From NCBI GenBank assembly GCA_964035545.1, contig OZ037765.1, forward strand, positions 21,646,495 through 21,710,494: a DNA stretch of 64,000 nucleotides. The letters are read 5' to 3'. How positions within the stretch are numbered: the first letter of the stretch is position 1; each line of letters opens with the position of its first letter. A program made the translations under genes and the position numbers. The notes beneath the pieces are model-generated. The model was not told where the DNA came from, did not search any database, and was given only the letters and a program-made list of their open reading frames with translations. This DNA comes from Bugula neritina (lineage: Eukaryota; Bryozoa; Gymnolaemata; Cheilostomatida; Bugulidae). Below are positions 15,201 through 30,866 of this stretch, in pieces.

Positions 15201-15766
15201 GGCAGCTGTACACCAGCACAGCTACTATGTATCCATAGAATGGACCTGTCAAATAGAACTTAATACTAGAACTGAAAATAGTATAACTTAACAGAAATTT
15301 TTTTTTTTATTGACCCAACTGAAATTGTTACACACTTTTTTGAAAAACATTAATGACCATAGCATATGTATGATTGGTGAGTCATAGTAGATGATGAACA
15401 TCTTACCAGTAAATGCATGCTTGTTTCGAGGAATAACTGGTGAAATCAGCAACAATATGAAGTATATCAATGATATTATATTCTGTCTCAAAACTGCAGC
15501 TAAAAACAGAAAATGGATAAATAAAGTAAAAAAATTGAGAGCAAATAGCTATTATATGCTGTAAAATTTTTCTAATATTGAAATTTAAACTTTTGGAAAG
15601 ACAGTGCGATGAGTAAGCATTTGCCCCACTAGAAGAGGCCTACAAAGTTATATATTCTTGATTCAACAGTGCAGATACTTGACCTACCTGCCAATAATGA
15701 AAGAGGTATTAGTATGCGTCCCAGTAATATGTGCACCACTGCCTTTCCTTTAGATATTTCAGCCAT
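214..15766 (-). CDS. PIEZO: Piezo-type mechanosensitive ion channel, 5' half (30 exons)
   Basis: Piezo proteins are very large trimeric plasma-membrane cation channels opened by membrane tension. Coding exons, high to low: 15766-15688, 15499-15407, 15245-15099, 14897-14858, 14468-14245, 14128-13900, 13434-13278, 12002-11937, 10717-10520, 10394-10116, 9681-9549, 8641-8582, 8150-8011, 7733-7585, 7473-7306, 7132-7086, 6933-6779, 6499-6359, 6189-6010, 5866-5675, 4686-4476, 4287-4192, 4023-3861, 3603-3418, 3219-3044, 2872-2710, 2087-1924, 1361-1234, 1097-992, 339-214. All phases agree, giving about 1,465 codons. The start (MAEISKGK, then LLGRILIPLSLLA) matches the Piezo N-terminus. Repeated hydrophobic blocks match the blade; QRRIFMSTYF and RGAELINLM match the conserved region before and at the beam. 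The pore module (about 40% of the protein) is outside the window. The intron after exon 21 appears to use a GC donor. Exons 9549, 6189 and 214 have the least certain edges. Confidence 0.93.
4915..5500 (-). pseudogene. LINE reverse-transcriptase C-terminal fragment in a Piezo intron
   Basis: This lies in the roughly 1-kb intron between Piezo exons 20 and 21. Read on the minus strand it encodes a tail typical of non-LTR retrotransposon polymerases: a basic stretch (ILPVDKLYKYKLLI), then an ALWNKLPKFLK-like motif and a final KFKAELRHHL segment before the stop at 5013. Upstream the frame continues to about 5490 but carries a stop near 5340 (after FFKVWFEI), so the copy is dead and 5'-truncated. 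The ALWNKLP block is shared by several CR1/L2/Jockey-like clades; I cannot assign the clade. Confidence 0.75.
11004..11131. mobile_element. Short palindromic MITE, copy 1
   Basis: A roughly 130-bp non-coding unit in a large Piezo intron, with inverted ends. The left end begins GCAGTAGTGGAGAAATTGAG and the right end reads CCCAATTTCTTCATTACTG. A second copy of the same family, in the opposite orientation, occurs at 60344-60493 in a BLTP3 intron; the two share the termini and an internal block ACACAGGCTTTT. No clear target-site duplication is visible, so the superfamily is unknown. Confidence 0.65.
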
Positions 15767-17457
15767 TATTTATCTCAAAATGTTTTTCTATATTCCATTA
15801 TTGAATTTTCGTCTCCAGGTAAACTGTTACGACATTTCAAATTGAAGCCTTCAAAAGGATTACAAACTGTTCGTTTTCAACAACCTACATTAGAATTTGA
15901 ACCAACCCAAGATTGAAAATTACCCCTAGTATCTAATATGGATTTGTCTAAAATAGCAAACTCAAAACTAAAAATATGACATTACCCTAAACAGAAGTAG
16001 GAAATAGTGACATACAACATAATCACAAACATTTCTTAAGCTTAACTATTATGCTAAAAAGTAGTCCTAATGACTTTATCTTGCAACAAGCTTCGCAAAA
16101 GTACCAACAAAGTTTGTCAAAATTAAGAGAGGTATAAATAGTAATGATGAATCTTTGATAATCATTCTGAGTTTATAAATTTAGTGTAAACTAAAAAAAC
16201 TCATGCAATAAATATCAAGCAAATACTTGGTGTAGTTTACTTTTTATATCACGAAGGCAAAGCATCTTTCTATTACTATAATTAGTAGTAGGTTTTTCAC
16301 ATATCTTGTAACTATTATCACTGTTGCAAAGTAGTATGAACCAGTACATCTATCACCAGTATTACCATATAAAGAGCACATAACTGAGATCTTCAAGTTT
16401 AGCAGAAACAGTTATTGTTAAGGATTAGTGAGTATTTGAAATTAGGACTAAAATATAAAATTAAATAAAAATATGCACACCTTTCAAAGCAGCTGTTAAA
16501 AACTGTATTGCTGTGGAGTTTAGGATTGTGACAACTAGTACTTCATTATGATCATCATTATGATTATGATTATCATACCCTTAGTAATTGTAGTAGGCTA
16601 ATACCTATAATGTTGCAAGAATTAACAGCTCTACTTTTAGTAACACTCACTCCCAATTAGGCAATTGTCAACAGGCAATTGTTAACGTGCAAAGTAAAAA
16701 GCCAAGAGTAAAAAAGTATAGAACTTCTAATGACTAATACTAATAGTAATAGTAATTTTATATTCCTACAAATGTAAAAGTATACAGTATCACTAGGAGT
16801 AGGACTATGAGTATGACAATGCAATAACTATAAGTAACAGCTAGTAATTTATAATTAACTTCAAACAATGCTCATATTGCCAATCTTTTATTTTGTAACC
16901 TCAAGTTTCTTATCCAATAATAAATTTAGTACTACTAGTACTAGTACTATTACTACTAGTACTACTAGTAGTAGTGGTGGTAGTAATGGTAGTAGTAGTG
17001 TTAGTAGCAGCAGCAGCAGCAGCAGCACTGTCAGTGTCACTAACACTAGCGACTAGCAGCACACTGCACAGGCAGTGGCACTAGCAGCAAACTAGTACTC
17101 ACTGACACTCACACTGACCCTGAGTCAATACGTCTACTAAAACTAGGTCGAAAGGGTACCCGTACTGTAAGTGTAACAGTAGTAACTAGCATTGGCTGAG
17201 CTTCAATTCAAAAACTTGATTCGAGTTAAATTTTAAATTGAGTGCCAGTGAGAGCAATATGAATATGTGGTCAATTAGTATTACATTGAATGCCGAAGTA
17301 AAATCTTGTAGTGCAAAACCTAATCTACGGGAAACACGACACAGCGGCTTCTCGTACATGCTCCGAAATACTTTAGAGTTTAGTTCATTTACTACACATG
17401 AATTAAATTATTGCTTTAGCATACTAAAACACCATTCAAATCGTTGAAGTATAACTA
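15767..17457. other. Piezo upstream region, non-coding, with simple repeats
   Basis: No gene is recognised. This is the 5' flank of Piezo (minus strand) and probably holds its promoter and untranslated exon or exons. From about 16930 to 17050 it contains a run of ACT/AGT and AGC trinucleotides, which creates a spurious Ser/Thr-rich open frame. No core-promoter motif can be called with confidence. Confidence 0.5.
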
Positions 17458-17893
17458 GACTAGGGCAGTGTGGTATATTTAAGAGTGTTGCCATTAGCAA
17501 ATCTTACGGAATCATATGGGCGCCATTATGCCGAGATTGGTACCGCGAGTTTATATAAGTTATAAAGGAAAAATTTTGCCACTTTTGTTATTTTATTTTT
17601 TTTCTATTTTATGTGTACATTTTTTTTATTGGTAAAGTTTTTAAACACATTTTTAATGCATATAAAATCAAAAAAAAAATTAAAACTCAATCATGCACAT
17701 AAATACAAAGCTATAAAGTTAAAGCTTCGCTGTGATTTTTATGTGAATATGAATTGAATAATGCTTGCAATAACCATTATACACAAAATACGTTACAGTT
17801 GCTATAAATGTAAGACTAGTTAATTGGATGCAAATAGGCACGGTAATACTACTTAATTTATGCTATTTTTGAAATTTGTAGTAAATATTTGGC

Positions 17894-17896
<3 letters not shown>

Positions 17897-17966
<70 letters not shown>

Positions 17967-18193
17967 TTATATATATATATAATATATAATATTATTATAT
18001 GTATATATATATAGATTATATATAATATCATTATATATATAAAATGTATATAATTTAATATATAATATAATAATATATTATATATGATATTATTATATAT
18101 ATAATATAATATATAATATAATAATATATTATATATATTATATATGATATTATTATATATATAATATATATATAATATAATATATAATATAAT

Positions 18194-18236
<43 letters not shown>

Positions 18237-19202
18237 GATATTATTATATATATATAATATATAATATATTAATGTATAATATATTATTATAATATATATA
18301 TATATATATATCATATATAATATAATATATAATATATTATATATGATATTATATATGTATAATATATATATAATATAATATATAATATATTAATATATAA
18401 TATATTATTAAAATATATATATATATATTATTATAATGTATATATATATATTATATATAATATTATTATACTTGTATAATATATATATAATATAATATAA
18501 TATATAATATATAATAACATATAATATATTATTATAATATATATATATATATTATAAATAATATAATATAATAATATATTATATATAATATAATATATAA
18601 TATAATAATATATAATATATTATTAAAATATATATATATATATTATTATAATATATATATATATATATATTATATATAATATTATTATACTTGTATAATA
18701 TATATATATAATATAATATAATATATAATAATATATAATATATTATTATAATATATATATATATTATAAATAATATAATATAATAATATATTTTATATGA
18801 TATTATATATATATTATATATATATAATATAATATATAATATATTATTCTAATATATATATATATTATTATAATATATATATATTATATATAATATTATT
18901 ATACTTGTATAATATATATATATAATATAATATAATATATAATATATAATAATATATAATATATTATTATAATATATATATATATTTTGTAAATAATATA
19001 ATATAATAATATATTTTATATGATATTATATATATATATAATATATATATAATATAATATATAATATAATAATATATTATATCATTATATCATATAATAT
19101 TTTATTATAATATATATGTATTATATATAATATTATTATACTTATATAATATATATATAATATAACAATATATAATATAAAAATATATAATATATTATTA
19201 TA

Positions 19203-19294
<92 letters not shown>
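17897..19294. repeat. About 1.4-kb (TA)n-rich microsatellite core
   Basis: Almost pure alternating T and A, with interspersed TAATA/TATTA interruptions that create many small palindromes. It sits exactly between the two arms of the enclosing fold-back element. The open frame of alternating Tyr/Ile within it is an artefact. A stretch like this is prone to cruciform extrusion, length variation and assembly error. Confidence 0.95.
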
Positions 19295-19298
<4 letters not shown>

Positions 19299-19403
19299 CA
19301 TGCCGAATATTTACTACAAATTTCAAAAATAGCATAAATTAAATAGTATTACCGTGCCTATTTGCATCCAATTTACTAGTCTTACATTTATAGCAACTGT
19401 AAC

Positions 19404-21236
19404 CAGGGATGTAGTGGCAAAAATATTCTAGGCCATACTCTCAGGCCGGGGGTCCAGGGGGCCGCCCAGGCCCCCGGCGGGGTCTGGGGCAGCGCCTCGG
19501 CCGCCGAAGCCCTCAGAGCGCTTCTGATGCAAATTTATGCAATTTAAAGCCATTGTGAATTCTAATTCTTCTGAAAAAAATCTGTGTTGAAATGTGCACC
19601 TCACTATTATTTTCATACCATACCAGCTACATGACCACTGGGCATTGCTGCAAACTATATAAATATTCAGTATTGTCCCATACCTGTTGACTGTAATTTT
19701 AAATGTAGTCTTACTCAACTGACACTAAGTCCAACCTGTACAGAAAAATTGCTGAAGATCTCAAAAAGATGGAAGGATAGAGACAGGTAACAAGTGCTCT
19801 CCAAATGTAACCTGGTTACTTCAAATATCTAATACACTGACGTGCACAGAAAAAGAATTATAGAACAGAACAGAGGAAGATTGCAAATCAGAAAATGTGT
19901 GTTGGTTATTTATAAAGAGCAATTTGAATTGATAACTCATTGGCAAGCAGAAATTGGTTGAAAACCTAGTTGGAGTTTATTAGAGTATACTAGTCTAATC
20001 CATAAGGAGATACCACCGCACCTCCTTGCACACAATAAAGCACACCAAAGAAGAGTATGTTAACTTGGTTTTAAAGTAAAACCCCTGAGCTTCCACTAGA
20101 CACATCAAGGAAATATACCCAAAAGAACAAATTTGACAGGTTCAATATGTGTTAACCTAGAAGATGATTAAATGTAAAGCCAGACGTTAGTACAATCAAA
20201 CATAAAAGATTACTTATGGTGGTGTACAGTTTGCAAAACCTCATTGCATTGATAATTAACATGGAATAACGCAACCAAAATGTGGATATAGTACCTGTAG
20301 ACCTCAGTGATAAATTTTCATTAACCTCTCCTACACACCTGGTACTGTTTCCTGAAGACATTTTGATTTTATTTCTGGATTTCATGTTGGTTTTTTTCCA
20401 AATTTCATTGCTTATTGACAAAATGCAAGTCCACACAAGATAAATAATGGCAACTTTCTATATATAGCTGACACCATTGAACTATAATTATAGTTTCAGT
20501 TCAGTGGCTGACACTGCCTTGCTGAAGCCACATTATTGGTATATTATAAGAATTCAGTCCCGCCAAATAAAACCATACTTAATTGTGCTAGAATTAAAAT
20601 TTAAAAACTATGTTTTAGATCTTCCTGTTCCTCAGAGCACCTGATTTTTCGAATTTTCAATATTTTTTTTGCAAGGTTATAGACAAAAATCTACTATTTT
20701 GGCCAATTTTACCTGAAAAGTTTATTTTTCAATCCCTGCCAAATATCTCAGCAGGAAAGCATAGTATTCGAATAAAACAAACACTGTCGAAAACCTGAGA
20801 AATTTATGCATAGCAAACTTTTTTTATCTTTTCAATAGCCTTCATAGATTTTCTACAAATTAGTGATTTATACACTGAAAATGAAATATTTTTTCCCTAG
20901 TAATCACCAATGCGCAGCACCTCGCGCTTCAGTGAATACGTAGAGATGAGAAGATGGAATGTTGATAGCTGCTTATTATTCATAGTGTAATCTCAGGCTA
21001 AACAATCACAAGTAGGCAACACGCATGCCACCCACATAGCATTAACATAACAAGAACTTAAACTAGATTGTGAGCGAAATTTATGATGTTCTCAGTGAGG
21101 ATGCCCTAACTATCCTGTGCACTAATCAGTAACACTTTCAAAAAATATATGCCCATACGGGCGTATGGCCAAGAACAGCCTATTTTCTTCTAGGCCATAC
21201 GGCGTATGGGACCGTATGGGTACCACTACATCCCTG
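19404..21236. mobile_element. 1,833-bp hAT-type element nested in the fold-back element
   Basis: Terminal inverted repeats are CAGGGATGTAGTGG at the left end and CCACTACATCCCTG at the right end. Both flanks carry the 8-bp sequence ACTGTAAC (19396-19403 and 21237-21244), a target-site duplication. Removing the insert and one duplication restores continuity with the opposite arm of the host palindrome. The GC-rich subterminal stretch (about 19445-19515, with runs of C and G) resembles subterminal regions of many animal hAT elements (family knowledge). No transposase frame is seen, so it is non-autonomous. It must be younger than the element it interrupts. Confidence 0.88.
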
Positions 21237-21573
21237 ACTGTAACGTATTTTGTGTAAAATGGTTATTGCAAGCATTATTCAATTCATATTCACATTGTAA
21301 TCACAGCGAAGCTTAAACTTTATAGCTTTGTATTTACGTGCATGATTGAGTTTTAATTTTTTTTAAAATTTTATATGTATTGAAAATATGTTTAAAAACT
21401 TTACCAATAAACAAAACTAAAAAAAATGGACACATAATATAAAAAAAAAAACAAAACACAAAAGTGGCAAAATTTTTCCTTTATAACTTATATAAACTTG
21501 CGGTACCATTAGCGACATAATGATTTTTCATGGTTTAAAGTCAACACTCTTAATATACCACACTGGACTAGGG

Positions 21574-22037
21574 GAGTACTTACATTTATTGGGCGAAATA
21601 TGACGAGTAGGCTTTTTTGTGGTGAGATAACTCCAAGTCAAGCGAGTACTACAGTAGTTGGTGTATTAATAGAACCAATTCGGAGTGATATAATATATGT
21701 GCCTTTAACTGGCTTGGATCAACTGAAGTCACTATAATTTTAATACCCCTGGCATTCATGATCATAATTGATTGAGTTACTCATGGATACAAGTTATTTT
21801 AAGTAAATAAATCCATGCTAGTTTCTAAGATGTGAACAGAGACATTCATCGTTCACATGATCATCAAAACAGCAGACAGCAGTTTTTGATGCGTCATGTG
21901 CCCAAACAAAACCAAAACATAACCTTTCAAGTGTCAAGACAAATATTAAATTATAGCATTTATATATTATTATATAATATCCATTACTTGTCACTGTATA
22001 CAGTTTATTAGTAAATGTTTTGTAAAAATACAAATAA
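21574..22037. other. Short intergenic stretch below EXOSC5
   Basis: Lies between the hAT target duplication and the EXOSC5 stop codon. It must contain the EXOSC5 3' UTR; a minus-strand AATAAA at 22004-22009 lies about 30 bases past the stop. Nothing else is recognised. Confidence 0.4.
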
Positions 22038-22826
22038 CTACAATAGAGAATATTTTTCCGATATGCAAGCCCGAAAACACTCAAACAATTCTTGACATTT
22101 ATTTGTAAGCAATGCTATACATTCTGCTAACTGATCTGAATTCAATGTGCCACTAGAATCTATCAATAAAACGTGGGACGTTTCACTTTCAACAGCAATG
22201 GTTACATAGCTAACAGAGTTTTTTATTGTCTCTTTACTAGGGTTGATATAGATTGCACCCTCATCGCTAATGCAACAAGAGGCTGCGGAAACAATGTAGC
22301 GTAATGGTATTCCGGCATCCAAAAGAGCTAAAGTTGTAGCATTAACTGCGCATGCTGATAAACAGCCATCATTGTGCAGCTCAGTAATGTTAATGAGAAT
22401 GCTAGTACGAGGATGCATCGAAGTTACAATTGACTGTTGACATAACTGAGCAACAAAATATTCCATTGTTCTACTTGAACACGCTGACTGTCCACTCTTG
22501 CTTTCATAATGAACTTCGACGAATGCCCTATCAATAATTTCTTTCTGCAGCCCAACCTACAATAAACTTATATGTAGCAAAGAGAAAAAATGATAAAAAA
22601 TTTTACAAAACAACTTGCAGAAGAAAAAAATTAGGTATTTTAGACGCTTGAAACAATATATGCTAAAATTTACCTGTGCAGGACCATCTACAGAGGCTAA
22701 AACAGAAGTGAGTCCTAAAGTAAATTTCCCTGAACCATCAGCTTGTTTTAATATAGATGTTTCTAAACCAATATTATCCATGGATAGCATATGCTTTTCA
22801 ACCAGTATATCTGAAAAATTCCTCAC
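22038..22826 (-). CDS. EXOSC5: Exosome complex component RRP46 (EXOSC5)
   Basis: EXOSC5 is one of the six RNase PH-like ring subunits of the RNA exosome, which degrades and trims RNA from the 3' end in nucleus and cytoplasm; the animal subunit is thought to be structural rather than catalytic. Two exons are visible: 22826-22674 and 22556-22038, joined in phase 0, giving 223 residues (human about 235). RNase PH-fold landmarks are present: GSGKFTLGLTSVLASVDGPAQ-like strand and turn in exon 1, SMHPRTSI, and the NATTLALLDAGIP helix in exon 2. The chosen start (MRNFSDIL) gives a slightly short N-terminus; a further 5' exon or a start at MLSMDN cannot be excluded. It is divergent from the DDX5-like gene, 2.26 kb apart. 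Confidence 0.9.
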
Positions 22827-25085
22827 ATTAAAAACTCATTAAAAGAAATGATTTAGAGATGATTCAAATTGGGATAAACTTTTTTTCATTATTGCTTATA
22901 AAAATCCTGAAATCATTTTTTTAATAAACATGAATTGAAATATATAATATAGTAATAACTATTCAATTTTTGTAAATGAGAAAATTTAGATTTTATATTT
23001 GTTGTTAGATTTTCCAGGGCTTCAATTTAAAACAAATGCAAAAACCACATTTTCTTACTGCACATACTTCTATCGTTCTAAATCTTTACAAAACATAATT
23101 GAAATTAAAATACTTGGGATAAAAAATAGCAAATAAATTGACATTCAATTTGAAAGCATTGTAAAACATAAAAAATAGAGCTGTAAATAATTCTACTAGT
23201 ATTAATGATATGTGTAGCTTATGTATGTAGTAAAACCAGATTGAAGATAAATTGAATAATAAATGGGCGAGCAAACAAGTAAGCTACTACATAACATACA
23301 GAATACAATTAGAAAGTGCCTAGTAACTTACTAATTGTAATTATTAGCATAAACTTTATAATGAAAAATTGTTGACATAGTTTGGTATTGGGTTTATTTA
23401 GTTATAATGACCCTTTGAACGGGTGTAATATCGAAATAGGTTCAACAGATTAAAAATGTCTTACTTTAACAAGCACCTACTATTACTATTAGTCTCGCAC
23501 ATTTGCAGATTCACATGAATTTGAAATTGAATCTCAATAATATTAAAATTATTATTTCATATCAATATGATATTGATTATGAGTATCATTGAGACTGAGA
23601 GTTATAGAGCGATATGAATATCAAATAATTAATATGAATATCAATATTTAATTTAATTTTATATTATATCATATATGTCATTATATGGTACTACTACTAG
23701 TACTACTACTACTGCTGCTGCTGCTATTACTACTACTGCTGCTGCTACTACTGCTACTACTACTACTGCTGCTGCCACTACTAGTACTACTACTACTGCT
23801 GCTACTACTACTACTACTACTAGTGCTACCACCACTACTACTAATCATCATCATGAAGTGACCATGATCTTTAGTTTTACTTTTACTCTTGAGCTTATAC
23901 TTTTAGTCAATGAACTCAATAATATTACCAGCTCTTTTCCAGCTCAGTGCTTATAGTAATAGTTATAGTTATGATATACTTCGTTGCAAACTGAAAGTGA
24001 AACACGAACTTCCAATCATCAATGGCTAAATCTAATCCTTACACTTGAAGATTATTATCTATTAAGTTAATAACTATAAGTTGAGTATAAGTATAACTAT
24101 ATGTTCTATCCATGATTATGATGATGACCATGATGATCAACTTCAAGTGATGGTGATCCATACCATTGGCATTACGGTTAGTGTTACCAGCCTACAGCTA
24201 CTAGTACTACCCAGCCCTAGGGCTAGTGGAACTACTACTAGGCTGATGGTAGAGGACTACACCAGCAAAAGGCTGTGGTACACCCAATAATAATAATCAA
24301 TAAGCAAGGAAAAGCAATACTAGTAATAACTATAATAATAAACAATAAATATTATTATATTTATTAATGGTGCTGGTAGTTGAGTGTTGAAAATTAAATT
24401 ACAGCATTGTTAACAGAAATCGCTTGAAGCAGCAATGTGTTGGTGGTCGCTGAGCGCACTGCTTCCGAGGGCTTCAAGTATAGAGTTCGGAAAACGATGT
24501 GAATAAAATTTATACCGTTTCCAGTTATCTCGAATTGGTGCTGCTTCTACCGATATTTAAACTTGAGCGCACGATGCAATAGATATAATAATTATGATAG
24601 TTTTGCCGAAGACATGTGACGGTGAAGCAATGATTTATGTTCTCTCCGTAAAGAGTCATCTCCTTTTTTTTACAGAAATTGAAATAACAAAAAACTTTTT
24701 AGGAAGTTGCCTAACCTTGAAACTAGCCTTTTTGTGTTATTCTTACTCCGCAAAAAAACACACGCACATTTTGTTAACTTTTCAATAAAAAATCATTTCC
24801 ATATTAAAAATTTTATAATAAATAGTACATAATAAAAAATTGACACAAACCAATGCATCTCAATACTAGCTTCACTGACATGAATTTAAAATGCACTGCT
24901 TTTAGCGGGTAGGAAATAGCTCTTTCTTTCGTGTGTCCGCCATTTTAAACCTCAACACCTCACTGCCAGAAAAAAAGCGAGATTTGATGTATCGTGCCTT
25001 ACTAGCAAAGTTTACAGGACTCACTCTTATCACAGCAACACAATCTTCACTTTCTGCCAGGGCATTAGTTGTCAGTTTAAATAAA
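22827..25085. promoter_or_regulatory. Divergent upstream region between EXOSC5 and DDX5
   Basis: A head-to-head spacer with no recognised gene. It contains a (ACT/GCT)n array at about 23690-23850 and further ACT-rich tracts up to 24300. The pyrimidine-rich CTCTTTCTTTCG near 24920 lies just upstream of the DDX5 leader and would suit a transcription start of the TOP type, but this is inference only. The last 99 bases before the DDX5 ATG are open in the same frame (see findings). Confidence 0.5.
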
Positions 25086-28963
<3,878 letters not shown>

Positions 28964-29259
28964 TTATCAGTAGGGAGTATTTCTATGAACTAACTTAATA
29001 CTGCTCTGTTGCTTTATGGCTTCATACTCCTTGTTTATCATTGGCGTCTAAAAATATGTTGTATCTGTGATAGCGCCATCAATAGTACATTTGTATTCAT
29101 ATTTCTATTTACTGGATATTTTTATCTCCGTCAGTAATGGTTATAGTTGTAAGTTCAGAAATTTGTGCAATTGCTAAACCATCCTTCATTACTTCAGTTA
29201 GAGGTTTTTGTAGGTTGGGGTAGTGTAATAGTTGTAATTCATGTGTAATTTCTCAATAC

Positions 29260-29265
29260 AATAAA
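29260..29265 (+). terminator. Polyadenylation signal of the DDX5-like gene
   Basis: AATAAA about 300 bases downstream of the stop codon, within an AT-rich, otherwise open 3' UTR. It is the first canonical hexamer after the stop that I could find. Confidence 0.6.
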
Positions 29266-29285
29266 ATATACTTTCAGCAACAATT

Positions 29286-30866
29286 CCACCGTGTTCTTTT
29301 TTCTTTGTGGCAATCATTAATGTGCATATTGGTGTCCAATATATCATTCATGACAATATTACTTGTTTCATGGCAGTAAAATTGTATATATAGCTCAACT
29401 TAAAAAGCAGTTGCCTTAGTTGAAAAACCTATCGAGTCTTAGAAGAATTTCCTGATCTACATGTCTTTCAGTTTGCACTGCTTATGTGCATGGTGCAATT
29501 TGAGACTTGGATATATTTTCCAGTGAGCTTGGGTTACCTTGCTCTTGTCATTTGGTGAAAGTAGAGTTGCTTGGCTGGGTAGATAATTGCATCGATTCTC
29601 ATTAGCGTTCGGTGCAAGTTTTCATGGGAAGCTTGTTTAATGTGCCACTGGAGAAGTTTCATAAGGGAAGGCAGACGTTGCCATTCGGTTGATGGGCAGA
29701 TTGCACTACAATTATGGTACATACATCACTTCGTTAGTATTAGTGCAAGTAAAACGTTAAAATTTGCATTGTTTCAATGATGGCCAGCATTGAAATGAAA
29801 CTGTAGTTCAACGAAAATTTAATGCCCAAGCTCTATAATTGTCAAAGAATTTTGGTTAGGGTTACGGAACAATGAATTGAAACTAAGTTATAATTATTAT
29901 TGCATTGAAATGGAATAAGGTTTTTGTCGCTGAACTGGAAAAGATATTTTGAGTTCAGTGGTTTTTGTGCCAGTTCATTGTAGTCCGGTGGCAAGTGCCT
30001 CAAAAGGTGCTTAGTTTTTAAGTTTCGTAAAAAAAATGATGTAGATACCTGGAAACACACTTATCTGGGGTAAAATTTTATGCTGAAAAGCATGGCGGGG
30101 TCTACCTTAACGTACCAGTGGCTTTCGGGGGTTAAAAAGCAATTTGAGCTCAGGCTATAACTTCCATCTAACTTTCCCCATTTCGTAAGCTCTATTATAC
30201 TGTTCATACAACCAGTACAAAGACCACTAAAAGGTATCTATATTATGTGAGACGAAGCTCAATTTAGTCACCGATTTATCCTAAAGATGGGTATTCATCC
30301 TTTTACCCCAACTACTTTCCAAGTATAGAGAACTTAGGCTTAATATGCTAGTATAATGCAATATGTTCGACTATCCAGTAAGAAGTGATATAGAGCTGGT
30401 AACAATATTAGACATAATATGTATTTATTGTAATAAGCTATGTATTTAAAAAGATTAAACTATATAAATAAAGGCAACAGGAAGTAATTTGGTAAATGAG
30501 CTAAGGCTACAAAATGTGCCTCCTGAGTAGTTAGCGGATTAGATGCATGAAATACAAGAAATATAATAGTGACTAAATTACTCAAATTTAAAACAGATTG
30601 ACAGCTAACTTGCAGCCATGCACTAGTTTCCAATAAGTTAGGAACTTAGTCTATCAATATGACTTCATGCTAGGTGTAGCATTCTGCAAAGATGAGGTTA
30701 ATGACACTTAAAACTACTGAAATATTCATGAACAAAATTGTAACCTTAAAAGTCAAATGCTTTATAAATTCCATGGAATACAATCATGCTGAAAAACACT
30801 CATCTGGATTGTCATCATCATCCAAATCTTCATCAGAAGAAAGATTTTCAACCATTTTGTTCTCAC
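29286..30866. other. Intergenic stretch left of the DDE/PIN complex
   Basis: No gene recognised. From about 29970 to 30125 it shows a diverged, inverted counterpart of 38345-38495 on the far side of the mobile complex; shared blocks include GGTGGCAA, TCGTAAAAAA, TGTAGATAC, TATGCTGAA, TACCTTAAC and GTGGCTTTC. Near 30785-30865 a short minus-strand frame with an acidic Asp/Glu-rich end (EDLDDDDNPDE) may be the remnant of another coding element. Confidence 0.5.

Larger units (their letters stand above)
17466..21565. mobile_element. Palindromic hAT-type non-autonomous element with (TA)n core
   Basis: The ends are inverted copies: CAGTGTGGTATAT at 17466 and its reverse complement ending at 21565. 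Identical 8-bp flanks, GACTAGGG at 17458-17465 and 21566-21573, form a target-site duplication. An 8-bp duplication with CAG...CTG-type ends is the signature of the hAT superfamily. The two arms remain recognisable inverted copies for several hundred bases, making a near-perfect fold-back around a TA-rich centre. No transposase is present. The right arm is interrupted by a second element (19404-21236). Without that insert the element would be about 2.26 kb, more than half of it TA repeats. Confidence 0.85.

Noticed and set aside
16868-17056. Ser/Thr-rich open frame
   Set aside because: Trinucleotide repeat artefact upstream of Piezo.
19077-19301. Open frame of alternating Tyr and Ile
   Set aside because: Translation of the (TA)n microsatellite; not a gene.
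19428-19718. 96-residue minus-strand open frame in the inner hAT element
   Set aside because: Covers the GC-rich subterminal region; no transposase motif, so it is chance coding.
23675-23956. Thr/Ala-rich open frame resembling a mucin
   Set aside because: Product of an ACT/GCT trinucleotide array; no signal peptide, splice context or conserved sequence.
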